A stretch of 64,000 nt of DNA from Streptomyces iranensis (GCF_017874715.1 NZ_JAGGLR010000011.1:62001-126000); one strand, 5' to 3'. Positions 24,805 through 33,407 are shown, counted from the first letter of the stretch. The notes: a model not told the origin generated them from the sequence alone. Numbers and translations are program-made.

Positions 24805-25761
24805 GTGTCGCTGTTCTGGCGGATCTTCGGGCTCAACGCCCTGGTGCTGGGCACCGCCACGGCGCTGCTGCTGTGGGCGCCGGTGACCGTCTCCGTGCCG
24901 GTGCTGCTGACCGAGGCGATCATCCTGGTCGGCGGTCTCGCCGTCATGCTGGTCGCCAACGGCACCCTGCTGCGCTGGGGCCTGGCCCCGCTGGACCGGC
25001 TGACCAGGCTGATGACCACCGTCGACCTGCTGCGCCCGGGGCAGCGGCTGCCCGTGCCCGGCGGCGGCAGCGAGGTGTCCGAGCTGATCCGCACCTTCAA
25101 CGCCATGCTCGACCGGCTGGAGCACGAACGGGCCACGTCCAGCGCTCGGGCGCTGCTGGCCCAGGAGGCGGAGCGGCGCCGCATCGCACAGGAACTGCAT
25201 GACGAGGTCGGGCAGAGCATGACCGCGATCCTGCTGGTGCTCAAGCGCGCCGCGGACGACGCCCCCGAGCCGCTGCGCGAAGACCTCCAGCAGGCCCAGG
25301 AGATCACCCGGGAGAGCCTGGACGAGGTCCGCCGTCTGGTGCGCCGTCTGCGGCCCGGCGTCCTGGACGACCTGGGCCTGGTCAGCGCACTGACCTCGCT
25401 CACACAGGACTTCGCCACCCACACCGGGCTGCGTGTCGTGCGCCGCCTCGACGCCGACCTGCCCACCCTCGGCCAGGAGAGCGAGCTCGTGCTGTACCGG
25501 GTGGCTCAGGAGAGCCTGACCAACGCGGCCCGCCATGCGGACGCGCGGCAGGTCGAGGTGAGCCTGCACCGCGTCGGCGAGGCGGTGGTGCTGGAGATCG
25601 CCGACGACGGCCGCGGTATCGAGGCCGCCTGCGAAGGCGCCGGGATCCGCGGCATGCGCGAACGGGCCCTGCTCGCCGGAGCCACCCTGGACATCACCTC
25701 GACGCCCGGCACCGGCACCCGGATCCGCCTCATCACACCCGCCCCCAGGAAGCAGCTCTGA
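24805..25761 (+). CDS. NarL-system sensor histidine kinase
   Basis: This 318-residue kinase has two closely spaced membrane helices (about residues 5-27 and 30-50) with almost no extracellular loop. A HAMP-like linker, a HisKA_3 dimerisation domain with the phosphoacceptor His132 in AQELHDEVGQS, and an HATPase_c domain (DDGRGIE, GIRGMRERA) follow. It must sense within the membrane or cytoplasm. GTG 24805 was chosen for its GGAAGGAGGAG site; ATG 24751 is an in-frame alternative with a weaker site. The response regulator starts two bases after its stop. Confidence 0.88.
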   Translation: MSLFWRIFGLNALVLGTATALLLWAPVTVSVPVLLTEAIILVGGLAVMLVANGTLLRWGLAPLDRLTRLMTTVDLLRPGQRLPVPGGGSEVSELIRTFNAMLDRLEHERATSSARALLAQEAERRRIAQELHDEVGQSMTAILLVLKRAADDAPEPLREDLQQAQEITRESLDEVRRLVRRLRPGVLDDLGLVSALTSLTQDFATHTGLRVVRRLDADLPTLGQESELVLYRVAQESLTNAARHADARQVEVSLHRVGEAVVLEIADDGRGIEAACEGAGIRGMRERALLAGATLDITSTPGTGTRIRLITPAPRKQL

Positions 25762-25763
25762 CC

Positions 25764-26471
25764 ATGCCCGATCCGACCCCGCCCGGACCCAGCACGGCCT
25801 CGGCACCGTCTCCCACGACCGTGACGCCGATCCGCATCCTGCTCGCCGACGACCACGCCCTCGTACGCCGTGGCGTACGCCTGATCCTCGACAGGGAACC
25901 CGACCTGGAGGTCGTCGCCGAGGCCGGGGACGGCGCCGAGGCCATCGAGGCGGCCCGGAGCCAGGAGATCGACCTGGCCGTGCTCGACATCGCCATGCCG
26001 CGCCTGACCGGTCTCCAGGCCACCCGTGAGCTGGTGGCGCTCAAACCGGGCCTGCGCATCCTGATGCTGACGATGCACGACAACGAGCAATACCTGTTCC
26101 AGGCGCTCAAGGCCGGGGCCTGTGGCTATGTGCTGAAGTCGGTCGCCGACCGCGATCTGGTCGCCGCCTGCCGGGCCGCGGTGCGCAACGAGCCGTTCCT
26201 CTACCCCGGCGCGGTCACCGCCCTCATCCGCAACTACCTGGACCGCGTCCGCCACGGTGAGGAAGACCCCGACCAGCTCCTCACCCCCCGCGAGGAGGAG
26301 GTCCTCAAACTCGTCGCCGAAGGGCACTCCTCCAAGGAGATCGCCGAGATGCTGTTCATCAGCGTCAAGACCGTGCACCGCCACCGGGCCAACCTCCTGC
26401 ACAAACTCGGTCTGCACGACCGGCTGGAGCTGACCCGCTACGCCATCCGCGCCGGTCTCATCGAACCGTGA
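25764..26471 (+). CDS. NarL/FixJ-family response regulator
   Basis: This 235-residue protein has a receiver domain with the acidic pair at 29-30 (ADD) and phospho-Asp75 (LAVLDIAMPR), the switch residues, and a LuxR-type helix-turn-helix at the C-terminus (LTPREEEVLKLVAEGHSSKE, then FISVKTVHRHRANLLHKL). It is the partner of the kinase encoded immediately upstream. Candidate targets are the divergent TraR/DksA operon and the following secreted protein and SecDF genes, but I found no obvious shared binding site. Confidence 0.92.
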   Translation: MPDPTPPGPSTASAPSPTTVTPIRILLADDHALVRRGVRLILDREPDLEVVAEAGDGAEAIEAARSQEIDLAVLDIAMPRLTGLQATRELVALKPGLRILMLTMHDNEQYLFQALKAGACGYVLKSVADRDLVAACRAAVRNEPFLYPGAVTALIRNYLDRVRHGEEDPDQLLTPREEEVLKLVAEGHSSKEIAEMLFISVKTVHRHRANLLHKLGLHDRLELTRYAIRAGLIEP

Positions 26472-26532
26472 CGTCCGGCCCGCGTCGAGCGCCCAGCGGG
26501 AAAACGAGCACCCAGTAGGAAAGGGACGGTGC

Positions 26533-26958
26533 ATGCGCCCAGCACCCCGCACCATCCCGACCGCCGGTCACCGGCTCGCGGGAACGCTCATCGCGCTCCT
26601 CGCCGTCCTGCTGGCGCTGGTTCCCGCCGATACCGCGCGCGCCGCTTCCGGCCCGGTGTCCCATCCGGCCTCGGTGTCCCATCCGGCCCCGGCGGCCACG
26701 GGCGCCGAGCGTCCGGACACCGGGCCCCGCGCGGATGACCCGTGTGCCGCCGGCTGCGCGGCCCAGGCCAGGGTCCGACACGACCACCTCGGTGAGTGCC
26801 CGTGCCCACCGGATCACCACGCCACCGACCTCCGCGATACGGACGCCGATCCGGCTGCCGGTACCCGTGGTTCAGCGCCTTCCGCGTGCGTACCCGTCTC
26901 TCCCGGCCGATCGGCCCACGACCGCGGCCGGGCCCCTCCGGCGCCCGCAGGTACCTGA
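26533..26958 (+). CDS. Small secreted His/Cys-containing protein of unknown function
   Basis: This 141-residue protein has a signal peptide (positively charged start, then GTLIALLAVLLALVPADTARA). The mature part is rich in Pro, Ala, Asp and His and contains five cysteines (DDPCAAGCAAQ, LGECPCPPDHH, SACVPV), a pattern that could bind metal or form disulfides. ATG 26533 has an AAAGGGACGG site. It lies between the response regulator and SecDF in the same direction. I do not recognise a family, and the low-complexity composition leaves some doubt. Confidence 0.5.
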   Translation: MRPAPRTIPTAGHRLAGTLIALLAVLLALVPADTARAASGPVSHPASVSHPAPAATGAERPDTGPRADDPCAAGCAAQARVRHDHLGECPCPPDHHATDLRDTDADPAAGTRGSAPSACVPVSPGRSAHDRGRAPPAPAGT

Positions 26959-27030
26959 CGCCACCCATCACCCTTTCTCCCGTCGCGGCCGCGCGTGCCG
27001 CTGCCGCGACGTGCCTGCCGGAGGCTCGTG

Positions 27031-29385
27031 TTGAAACGCCGCAATAAGTCGAACAACCGAAACAAACGGAATCACCGGAACAAACATCAGAAATCCCTGC
27101 GTGTGCGTGCGCTACTCGCCCTCGCCGTGATCGCCGGATCGCTGGCCATAGCCCTCACCACGCCGGTCCGTCTCGGCCTCGACCTGCGCGGCGGCACCCA
27201 GATCTTGCTGGAAACCCGCTCCACCTCCACCGCCGACGCCGACGCCGCGGCCACCGCCCGCACCGTGGAGGTGCTGCGCGGCCGCATCGACGCGCTCGGC
27301 GTCGCCGAACCGACCCTCGTCCGCTCCGGCGATCACCGCATCCTCGTCGAGCTGCCCGGTGTTCATGACCCGAAGAAGGCCGCCGATGTGCTGGGCCGCA
27401 CCGCGCAGCTCACCGTCCACGCGGTCCTCGGCCCGGCCGGGACCGCCGACGGCGCCACCTCCCCGCCGGCCGATCCGGCCAAGGAGCGCGTGCTGCCGGA
27501 CGACTCCGGACAGCCCCTGCGACTGCGGGCCGCCGATCTGACCGGCCGGGACGTCGAGGGCGCCGACGCCCGCTTCGACCAGCAGGGCGGTGCCGGCTGG
27601 CATGTCACGGTCGACTTCTCCAAGACCGGCCAGGACCGATGGCGGCAGGTCACCGCGCGGGCCGCCTGCCACCCGGCCGGTGACCCGCAGCGCCGGGTCG
27701 CCATCGTCCTCGACAACAAGATCATCTCCGCGCCGCAGGTCGACCCCTCCGTACCGTGCGGGACCGGCATCCCGGGCGGCACCACCCAGATCACCGGCTC
27801 CTTCGACGACACCGAAGCCCGCGAACTGGGCCTGCTCATCTCCGGCGGCGCCCTGCCCGTACCGGTCGAGACCGTCGAACAGCGCACCATCGGCGCCACG
27901 CTCGGCGATGCGGCGATCGAGGCCGCGGTCTGGGCCGCCGCCATCGGCACCGCACTGACCGCACTGTTCATCATCGCCGTCTACCGGCTCCTGGGCCTGC
28001 TCGCGACCGCGGCCCTGGCCTGCTACGGCCTCATCTCCTACGCCGCCCTGGCCGCGCTCGGCGCCACATTGACCCTGCCGGGCCTCGCCGGGTTCGTCCT
28101 GGCGATCGGCATGGCCGTGGACGCCAACGTCCTGGTCTTCGAACGGGCCCGCGAAGAGTACGCGGCCCGCAGCCGCCCCAGCCCCCGCTCGGCACTGGCG
28201 GCCGGGTTCCGCGGTGCCCTCAGCGCGATCGCCGACTCCAACATCACGACGCTGATCGCCGCGGGCCTCATGTTCGCCTTCGCCTCCGGCCCGGTGCGCG
28301 GCTTCGGCATCACCCTCGCCATCGGCGTCCTCGCCTCCATGGTCAGCGCCCTGGTGATCAGCCGGGTGCTCGCCGAGTACGCGGCAAACCGCCCCGCGGT
28401 CTTCCGCCGGCCCCGCGTCACCGGCATCGCGAGCACCGGATGGGTCCGCGACCGGCTGCTGCGCCGCGACCCGTTCCTGATGCGCCGGCCCCGCCGCTGG
28501 CTGGCCGCCTCCGCCGCACTCGCCGGCATGGCCGCGTCGGGCATTCTCGTGCGCGGCCTGGACCTCGGCATCGAGTTCACCGGTGGCCGGCTGATCGAGT
28601 ACGCCACCAGCACCCCCGTCGACCCCGACCGGGCCCGCACCGCCCTCACCGACGCCGGATTCCCCCGCGCGGTCGTGCAGTCCTCCGGCGACACCGGGCT
28701 CACGGTGCGCGCCGAGAACCTGACCAACGCCGACGAGGCCACCGTCACCGATACCGTCGGCGCCCTCGGCGGCGAGACGAGGAAGATCCGCGACGAGCTG
28801 ATCGGCCCCAGCATGGGCGACGAACTGCGCCGCAACGCCCTCATCGCCCTCTCTCTCGCGCTGGGCGCCCAACTGCTGTATCTCGCGGTCCGCTTCCGCT
28901 GGTTCTTCGGGACGGCGGCCGTCGTCGCGCTCGCCCACGACGTGGCGATCCTCATCGGCGCCTTCGCCTGGCTGGGCAAGCCCATCGACGGAGTCTTCCT
29001 GGCCGCCCTGCTGACCGTCATCGGCTACTCGGTCAACGACTCCGTCGTCCTCTTCGACCGCGTCCGCGAACTGCTCGGCCGCGACCGCACCACACCGCTT
29101 CCCCGCCTGACCAACCGGGCGATCCTGCAGACTCTGCCCCGTACCGTCAACACCGGCATGGGCGCGGCGTTCATCCTCACCGCCCTCGCCGTCCTCGCCG
29201 ACGACACCCTCGCCGACTTCGCCCTCGCCCTGCTGATCGGCCTGGCGGTCGGCACCTACTCCTCCGTCTTCACCGCCGCCTCACTCACCATCGAACTGCA
29301 CCCGCACCGGAAGGGGGCGCGGCCGTCGCGGTTCGGCCGGCCCGCTCACGGCGTCACGAACGGGCCGTCAGACCGTCCAGGGTGA
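27031..29385 (+). CDS. secDF: Fused SecDF protein-export membrane protein
   Basis: This 784-residue protein joins SecD and SecF in one chain, each half with six membrane helices. The SecD D1 motif LGLDLRGGTQ is near residue 50, and the periplasmic domain runs to about residue 270. The SecF half begins at LDLGIEFTGGRLIEY. It helps late steps of Sec translocation using the proton gradient. Most actinomycetes carry separate secD and secF; fused copies are accessory. TTG 27031 has a GGAGG site six bases before it (GTG 27028 is possible). The first 25 residues are Asn/Lys/Arg/His-rich (NKSNNRNKRNHRNKHQK) and locally AT-rich. The 3' end overlaps the convergent TetR gene by 32 bp. Confidence 0.88.
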   Translation: MKRRNKSNNRNKRNHRNKHQKSLRVRALLALAVIAGSLAIALTTPVRLGLDLRGGTQILLETRSTSTADADAAATARTVEVLRGRIDALGVAEPTLVRSGDHRILVELPGVHDPKKAADVLGRTAQLTVHAVLGPAGTADGATSPPADPAKERVLPDDSGQPLRLRAADLTGRDVEGADARFDQQGGAGWHVTVDFSKTGQDRWRQVTARAACHPAGDPQRRVAIVLDNKIISAPQVDPSVPCGTGIPGGTTQITGSFDDTEARELGLLISGGALPVPVETVEQRTIGATLGDAAIEAAVWAAAIGTALTALFIIAVYRLLGLLATAALACYGLISYAALAALGATLTLPGLAGFVLAIGMAVDANVLVFERAREEYAARSRPSPRSALAAGFRGALSAIADSNITTLIAAGLMFAFASGPVRGFGITLAIGVLASMVSALVISRVLAEYAANRPAVFRRPRVTGIASTGWVRDRLLRRDPFLMRRPRRWLAASAALAGMAASGILVRGLDLGIEFTGGRLIEYATSTPVDPDRARTALTDAGFPRAVVQSSGDTGLTVRAENLTNADEATVTDTVGALGGETRKIRDELIGPSMGDELRRNALIALSLALGAQLLYLAVRFRWFFGTAAVVALAHDVAILIGAFAWLGKPIDGVFLAALLTVIGYSVNDSVVLFDRVRELLGRDRTTPLPRLTNRAILQTLPRTVNTGMGAAFILTALAVLADDTLADFALALLIGLAVGTYSSVFTAASLTIELHPHRKGARPSRFGRPAHGVTNGPSDRPG

Positions 29386-29926
29386 GGTCGAGCAGGCGCT
29401 CGGCCCGTTCCCGGTGTTCGGGCCCGGGTGAAGTGAGGGCGATGCCTTCGAGGGCGGCACCCATATCGGTGGGGCTGATGTCGGTGCGAATCGTCCCGGC
29501 GGCCGCGCACGCGTCCATCAGGACGGTGATGGCGGCCTGGATCATGTCCCGACTGTGGCCGTAGGGGTTGTTTCCCGCGGCGGCGATGGCACGCAGGGCT
29601 TCGGCCATGCCGAATTTCGCGGTGACGTAGTCCAGGAAGAGACGTGTCCAGGCGCGCAGGGCCTCGTAGGGCGGCTTCTCGTCGAGCAGATCGGGGACGG
29701 CGTCGCACAGCTGAGCCACCTCGTTGCGATAGACCGCCTCGATCAGCGCCTCACGGGTGGCGAAGTTGCGGTACAGCGTCGCGCTGCCGACGCCCGCCTC
29801 CTTGGCGATGCGCTCCAGGTGCGCGTCCAGCCCCTCCTCGGCGAACACGCGCACCGCGGCCGCGAGGATCTTGTCTCTGTTGCGCCGTGCGTCAGCTCGC
29901 AGCGGGCGTTGTGCACTGTCGGCCAT
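29354..29926 (-). CDS. TetR-family transcriptional regulator
   Basis: This 190-residue regulator has the helix-turn-helix at residues 13-58 (DKILAAAVRVFAEEGLDAHL, then RIAKEAGVGSATLYRNFATR) and a C-terminal domain of the SbtR-like type (TRLFLDYVTAKFGMAEALRA). It is divergent from the SDR gene at 30071, and a 22-bp palindrome lies between them. Such TetR/SDR pairs are usually simple autoregulated modules. Its 3' end overlaps the SecDF 3' end on the other strand. Confidence 0.9.
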   Translation of the reverse strand: MADSAQRPLRADARRNRDKILAAAVRVFAEEGLDAHLERIAKEAGVGSATLYRNFATREALIEAVYRNEVAQLCDAVPDLLDEKPPYEALRAWTRLFLDYVTAKFGMAEALRAIAAAGNNPYGHSRDMIQAAITVLMDACAAAGTIRTDISPTDMGAALEGIALTSPGPEHRERAERLLDLTLDGLTARS

Positions 29927-29981
29927 CAGCGGTCGCCATTCCCTCTCCGGATCCCCTTCACCTTGCTAAACGGAGACGCGC

Positions 29982-30003
29982 CCACTTAGTCTGACGTAAG
30001 TGG
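29982..30003. promoter_or_regulatory. Palindromic TetR-type operator
   Basis: CCACTTA (29982-29988) and TAAGTGG (29997-30003) form perfect 7-bp arms around an 8-bp spacer. A partial half-site (CCACTT) recurs at 30012-30017. The site lies 56 bp from the TetR start and 68 bp from the SDR start, where a repressor would block both promoters. Confidence 0.65.
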
Positions 30004-30070
30004 TGGCGCCCCCACTTCCACTGTAGGTCATGGTCTGGCCTGCGTATATCCCCTTGGAAGGACATTGGTC

Positions 30071-30808
30071 ATGTCAGGTGTCGAAGGCAAGGTCGTGGCG
30101 ATCACAGGTGCCAGCAGCGGCATCGGAGCGGCGACGGCGACCTACCTCGCCGAGAGAGGCGCCCGGCTCGTGCTCGGGGCCCGGCGGGAAGACCGGTTGC
30201 ACGCGGTGGTGGACCAGATCACGGCGCGGGGCGGCTCGGCCGTCGGGGCCGTCATCGACGTGACGCGCCGCGAGGACCTCAAGCGGCTGACGGACGTGGC
30301 GCTCGACCGGTTCGGCCGGCTCGATGTCCTGGTCTCCAACGCCGGCACGATGGCGGTGTCTCCGTTCGACGAACTCCGCCAGGACGACTGGGACGCGATG
30401 GTCGCGACGCACATCACCGGCCTGCTGAACGGTATCGGGGCGGCACTTCCCGTCTTCCGGCGGCAGCGCTCCGGCCAGTTCGTCAACATCGCCTCCACCG
30501 CGGCCTACGTCGTGAAATCCCCGCAGGCCGTCTACGCGGCCACCAAGACGGCGGTGAAGGTGCTGACCGAGGGACTGCGGCAGGAGTCGGGACCCCATCT
30601 GCGCGTCACCCTGATCTCACCCGGGTTCACCAACACCGAGGGCGTGGGCAAGGGGGCGAGTCCCGAGGCAGCGGAGGCGGCGGCCCGGCAGCGCGACGAG
30701 ATCGCCATCCCACCCTCCGCCATCGCGTCCGCGATCGGTTACGCGATCGAGCAGCCCGTCGGCACCGACATCAGCGAGATCGTCGTCCGGCCCACCGTGC
30801 AAGCCTGA
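30071..30808 (+). CDS. Classical short-chain dehydrogenase/reductase
   Basis: This 245-residue SDR has the cofactor motif TGASSGIG at 12-19, the structural NAG (90-92) and the catalytic Ser142, Tyr155 and Lys159 (SPQAVYAATKTAV). The basic residue pattern after strand 2 (GARRED) suggests NADP(H). ATG 30071 follows a GGAAGGA site. It is divergent from the TetR gene that very probably represses it. The substrate is not predictable. Confidence 0.9.
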   Translation: MSGVEGKVVAITGASSGIGAATATYLAERGARLVLGARREDRLHAVVDQITARGGSAVGAVIDVTRREDLKRLTDVALDRFGRLDVLVSNAGTMAVSPFDELRQDDWDAMVATHITGLLNGIGAALPVFRRQRSGQFVNIASTAAYVVKSPQAVYAATKTAVKVLTEGLRQESGPHLRVTLISPGFTNTEGVGKGASPEAAEAAARQRDEIAIPPSAIASAIGYAIEQPVGTDISEIVVRPTVQA

Positions 30809-30860
30809 CAACCGGGGGAGGCGACCACGTCTGCCCCGTCCCCCTGCCGGAGGCGGCGGT

Positions 30861-31874
30861 TCAGGCCGCCGGGGTGGCCGGCACCGTGGCCATCCCGGCC
30901 GCCTGGCGCAGGGCCTCGACCATGCTGCCCGCTTCCGCCGTGCCCGTTCCGGCGATGTCGAAGGCGGTGCCGTGGTCGACGGAGGTACGGATGACGGGCA
31001 GGCCCACGGTGAGGTTGACACCCGCCTCGATGCCCAGCACCTTGACCGGGCCGTGGCCCTGGTCGTGGTACATCGCCACGATCAGGTCGTAGTCGCCGCG
31101 TGACGCGAGGAAGAAGGCGGTGTCGGCGGGGAGCGGACCCCGGGCGTCGACGCCGTCGGCGCGCAGCTTCTCCAGGGCCGGAACGATCTTCTCGTCCTCC
31201 TCGCCGTAGCCGAACAGACCGTTCTCACCCGCGTGCGGGTTGATGCCGCAGACACCGATGACGGGGTTCGGGGTGCCGGCGCGGACCATCGCCTCGTGGC
31301 CGCGGCGCACGGTGCGCTCGACGAGGCCCGGCTCGACGCGGTGGACGGCGTCGATCAGGCCGATATGCGTGGTGACGTGGATGACCTTCACCGTCTCGGT
31401 GGAGAGCATCATCGAGACCTCCTCGGTCCCGGTCAGATGGGCGAGGAGTTCGGTGTGGCCGGGGTAGAGGTGGCCCGCGGTGTGCAGGGCCTCCTTGTTG
31501 AGCGGTGCGGTGCAGATGGCGTGCACCTCGCCCGCCACGGCGAGTTCGGCGGCGCGCCTGACGTACGCGTACGCGGCGTCCCCCGCGAACCGCGACAGCT
31601 TGCCCCAGGGCAGATCGGCGGGGAGCAACCCGAGGTCGACCACGTTGACGCGGCCGGGTGTGAACTCCGCGTCGCGCGGATGGTCGACGGCGGCGATCTC
31701 GCAATCCAGGCCGAGGACGCGGGCGGCCTCGCGCAGCCGCCGCGCGTCACCGATGACGACGGGGCGGCAGCGGGTCAGGACGGCGTCGTCGAGCAGGGCC
31801 GCGACGACGACCTCGGGGCCGATACCGGCACCGTCGCCCATGGTGACGGCGATGAGGGGGAGGGGGGTGGGCAT
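30861..31874 (-). CDS. PdxA-family dehydrogenase, probable 4-phospho-threonate/erythronate dehydrogenase type
   Basis: This 337-residue enzyme has the PdxA metal ligands His170 (TTHIGL), His214 (INPHAGE) and His270 (MYHDQGH) and the substrate motif PGHTE (His140, Thr141). Canonical PdxA makes pyridoxine precursor in bacteria with the DXP-dependent B6 route. Actinomycetes usually use the PdxS/T route, so this is more likely a PdxA2-type catabolic enzyme acting on a phosphorylated C4 acid. No kinase of the DtnK type is adjacent, which leaves the pathway incomplete. ATG 31874 was chosen for the TAGGAG leader and the PLIAVTMGDGAGIGPE start. It is divergent from the aldo/keto reductase operon. Confidence 0.82.
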   Translation of the reverse strand: MPTPLPLIAVTMGDGAGIGPEVVVAALLDDAVLTRCRPVVIGDARRLREAARVLGLDCEIAAVDHPRDAEFTPGRVNVVDLGLLPADLPWGKLSRFAGDAAYAYVRRAAELAVAGEVHAICTAPLNKEALHTAGHLYPGHTELLAHLTGTEEVSMMLSTETVKVIHVTTHIGLIDAVHRVEPGLVERTVRRGHEAMVRAGTPNPVIGVCGINPHAGENGLFGYGEEDEKIVPALEKLRADGVDARGPLPADTAFFLASRGDYDLIVAMYHDQGHGPVKVLGIEAGVNLTVGLPVIRTSVDHGTAFDIAGTGTAEAGSMVEALRQAAGMATVPATPAA

Positions 31875-31888
31875 GAGAACAGCTCCTA

Positions 31889-31945
31889 GGCGGGCGGCGG
31901 GCGGCGGGCGGCGGGAGGCGGGCGGCGGGAGGCGGGGGCGGGCGG
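31889..31945. repeat. G-rich simple repeat in the pdxA-like leader
   Basis: GGCGGGC/GGCGGGA units run for 57 bp with at least eight GGG runs on the plus strand, beginning 15 bp upstream of the PdxA-like start codon. The template strand could form a G-quadruplex or the tract may simply be a slippage product. Confidence 0.75.
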
Positions 31946-32037
31946 TGAAGGTTCGGGCGGCTGCGGTGCGCGGCGGCGAGTACCCGGCACCGTCGATGGA
32001 CAACACGGTCGGGCCCAGTGAGGATCATGGCATAAGC

Positions 32038-32076
32038 TGCGTGATCTGCGCGATACGTCTTGCGTGATTTACGCAA
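32038..32076. promoter_or_regulatory. Paired operator between the pdxA-like gene and the aldo/keto reductase operon
   Basis: TTGCGTGATTTACGCAA at 32060-32076 is a perfect inverted repeat (6-bp arms, 5-bp spacer). A second copy, TGCGTGATCTGCGCGA, lies at 32038-32053, 23 bp upstream, matching at 13 of 16 positions. They sit in the only long intergenic region (31875-32385) of this cluster, which otherwise contains two simple repeats and no gene I can support. A GntR- or LacI-like regulator encoded elsewhere is a plausible binder. Confidence 0.65.
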
Positions 32077-32317
32077 CCGTGCGAGCGTTCCCATGGCGCC
32101 GACGGCCGTCACCCATGGACCGCGTCGCCGTTGTGGGCGCGGCGCGTACCGGCTTACCCAGCGGATCGCATCGCACAGCAGTCGGCCGCCGCGCGGTGCG
32201 TCGCCGGGAGCCAGCGCGGCGACCGGTCGGGGCCGCGGAGCCATCGGCGCCATGTGCGATGCGCACATCACGCATATGACCGCCTACGAGTACGACCGCA
32301 CCACCCGTCTCACCTGC

Positions 32318-32355
32318 ACCACCAGCGCCACGCACCACCAGCGCCACGCACCACC
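32318..32355. repeat. 16-bp tandem repeat, 2.4 copies
   Basis: ACCACCAGCGCCACGC is repeated perfectly at 32318-32333 and 32334-32349 and continues as ACCACC. It lies in the leader of the aldo/keto reductase operon, ending about 30 bp before the start codon. Confidence 0.8.
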
Positions 32356-32385
32356 CGCACCACCCGCCTCGGAAGGAACCCGCCC

Positions 32386-33366
32386 GTGACCGTCGGCCTC
32401 GCACTCCCGCATGTGCCCGTCCCGTTGTCTCCTCTCGTCCTCGGGACGATGACCTTCGGCGACACCGCCGATCGCGCGACGGCCGCCGCGATGGTGGACG
32501 CCGCGCTCGACGCGGGCATCACCGGCGTGGACACCGCCAACGGCTACGCGGGCGGTGAGAGCGAGCGCATCCTCGCCGAACTGCTGCCGGGCCGCCGCGA
32601 CCGGGTGGTCCTCGCCACCAAGGCCGGTATCCCGCACCCCGACCAGGGCGAGCACGCGCCGCTCTCCCCCGAGGGCCTGCGCGCCGCGCTCGACGGGAGC
32701 CTCAAGCGCCTGGGCACCGACCACGTCGATCTCTTCTACCTGCACCAGCCGGACCGGGGGACACCGCTCGGCGCGACCCTGGCGACCGTCGCCGAGTTCG
32801 TACGGGCGGGCAAGGTCCTCGCCCTCGGCGTCTCCAACTTCGCCGCCTGGCAGATCGCCGAGCTCAACCGCGTGGCCGACGAGGTCGGCGCCCCCCGGCC
32901 CGTCGTCGCCCAGCAGCTCCACAACCTCCTCGCGCGCCGCATCGAGGAGGAGTACGTCGAATTCGCCGCCAGTACCGGACTGCGCACGGTGGTCTACAAC
33001 CCGCTCGGTGGCGGCCTGCTCACCGGCCGCCACCGCTTCGATCAGGTCCCGGACAGCGGACGCTTCGGCGACTCCAAGGTGGCCACGATGTACCGCGAGC
33101 GGTACTGGAACGAAGAGGTGTTCCAGGCCGTCACCGACCTCACCCGCATCGCCTCCGACGCGGGCCTGCCGCTGACCGACCTGGCCCTGCGCTGGCTGCT
33201 GTCCCGGCCCTCCACCGACGCGCTGCTGCTCGGCGGCTCCAAGGTCGAGCACCTGAGGGCCAACATCGCCGCCGCGTCCGCGGGCCCGCTGCCCGCGGAC
33301 GTCCTGACCGCCTGCGACGAGGTCGGCGCCCGGCTGCGCGGTCCGATGCCCGCCTACAACCGCTGA
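32386..33366 (+). CDS. Aldo/keto reductase
   Basis: This 326-residue TIM-barrel oxidoreductase has the catalytic tetrad visible as Asp49 and Tyr54 (GVDTANGYAGGESE), Lys79 (LATKAG) and a histidine in FYLHQPD. The C-terminal cofactor loop is LLGGSKVEHLRANI. The frame is open upstream, but GTG 32386 has a GGAAGGA site and starts just before the first strand. It belongs to the branch acting on sugars or short hydroxy-carbonyls. It leads the operon that continues with the aldolase, the hydroxyacid dehydrogenase and the transporter. Confidence 0.88.
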   Translation: MTVGLALPHVPVPLSPLVLGTMTFGDTADRATAAAMVDAALDAGITGVDTANGYAGGESERILAELLPGRRDRVVLATKAGIPHPDQGEHAPLSPEGLRAALDGSLKRLGTDHVDLFYLHQPDRGTPLGATLATVAEFVRAGKVLALGVSNFAAWQIAELNRVADEVGAPRPVVAQQLHNLLARRIEEEYVEFAASTGLRTVVYNPLGGGLLTGRHRFDQVPDSGRFGDSKVATMYRERYWNEEVFQAVTDLTRIASDAGLPLTDLALRWLLSRPSTDALLLGGSKVEHLRANIAAASAGPLPADVLTACDEVGARLRGPMPAYNR

Positions 33367-33407
33367 CCCCGCCGCCCACCTCTCGCCACGTCGCAAGGGA
33401 GACACAC

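Noticed and set aside
27112..28938. 608-codon open frame on the minus strand
   Set aside because: It is antisense to SecDF and consists of Gly/Asp/Glu/Ala repeats without domains; SecDF is clearly the real gene.
30861..31874. Vitamin B6 biosynthetic pdxA
   Set aside because: Actinomycetes generally use PdxS/PdxT, no pdxJ or serC is nearby, and the neighbours are catabolic; a PdxA2-type role is more likely.
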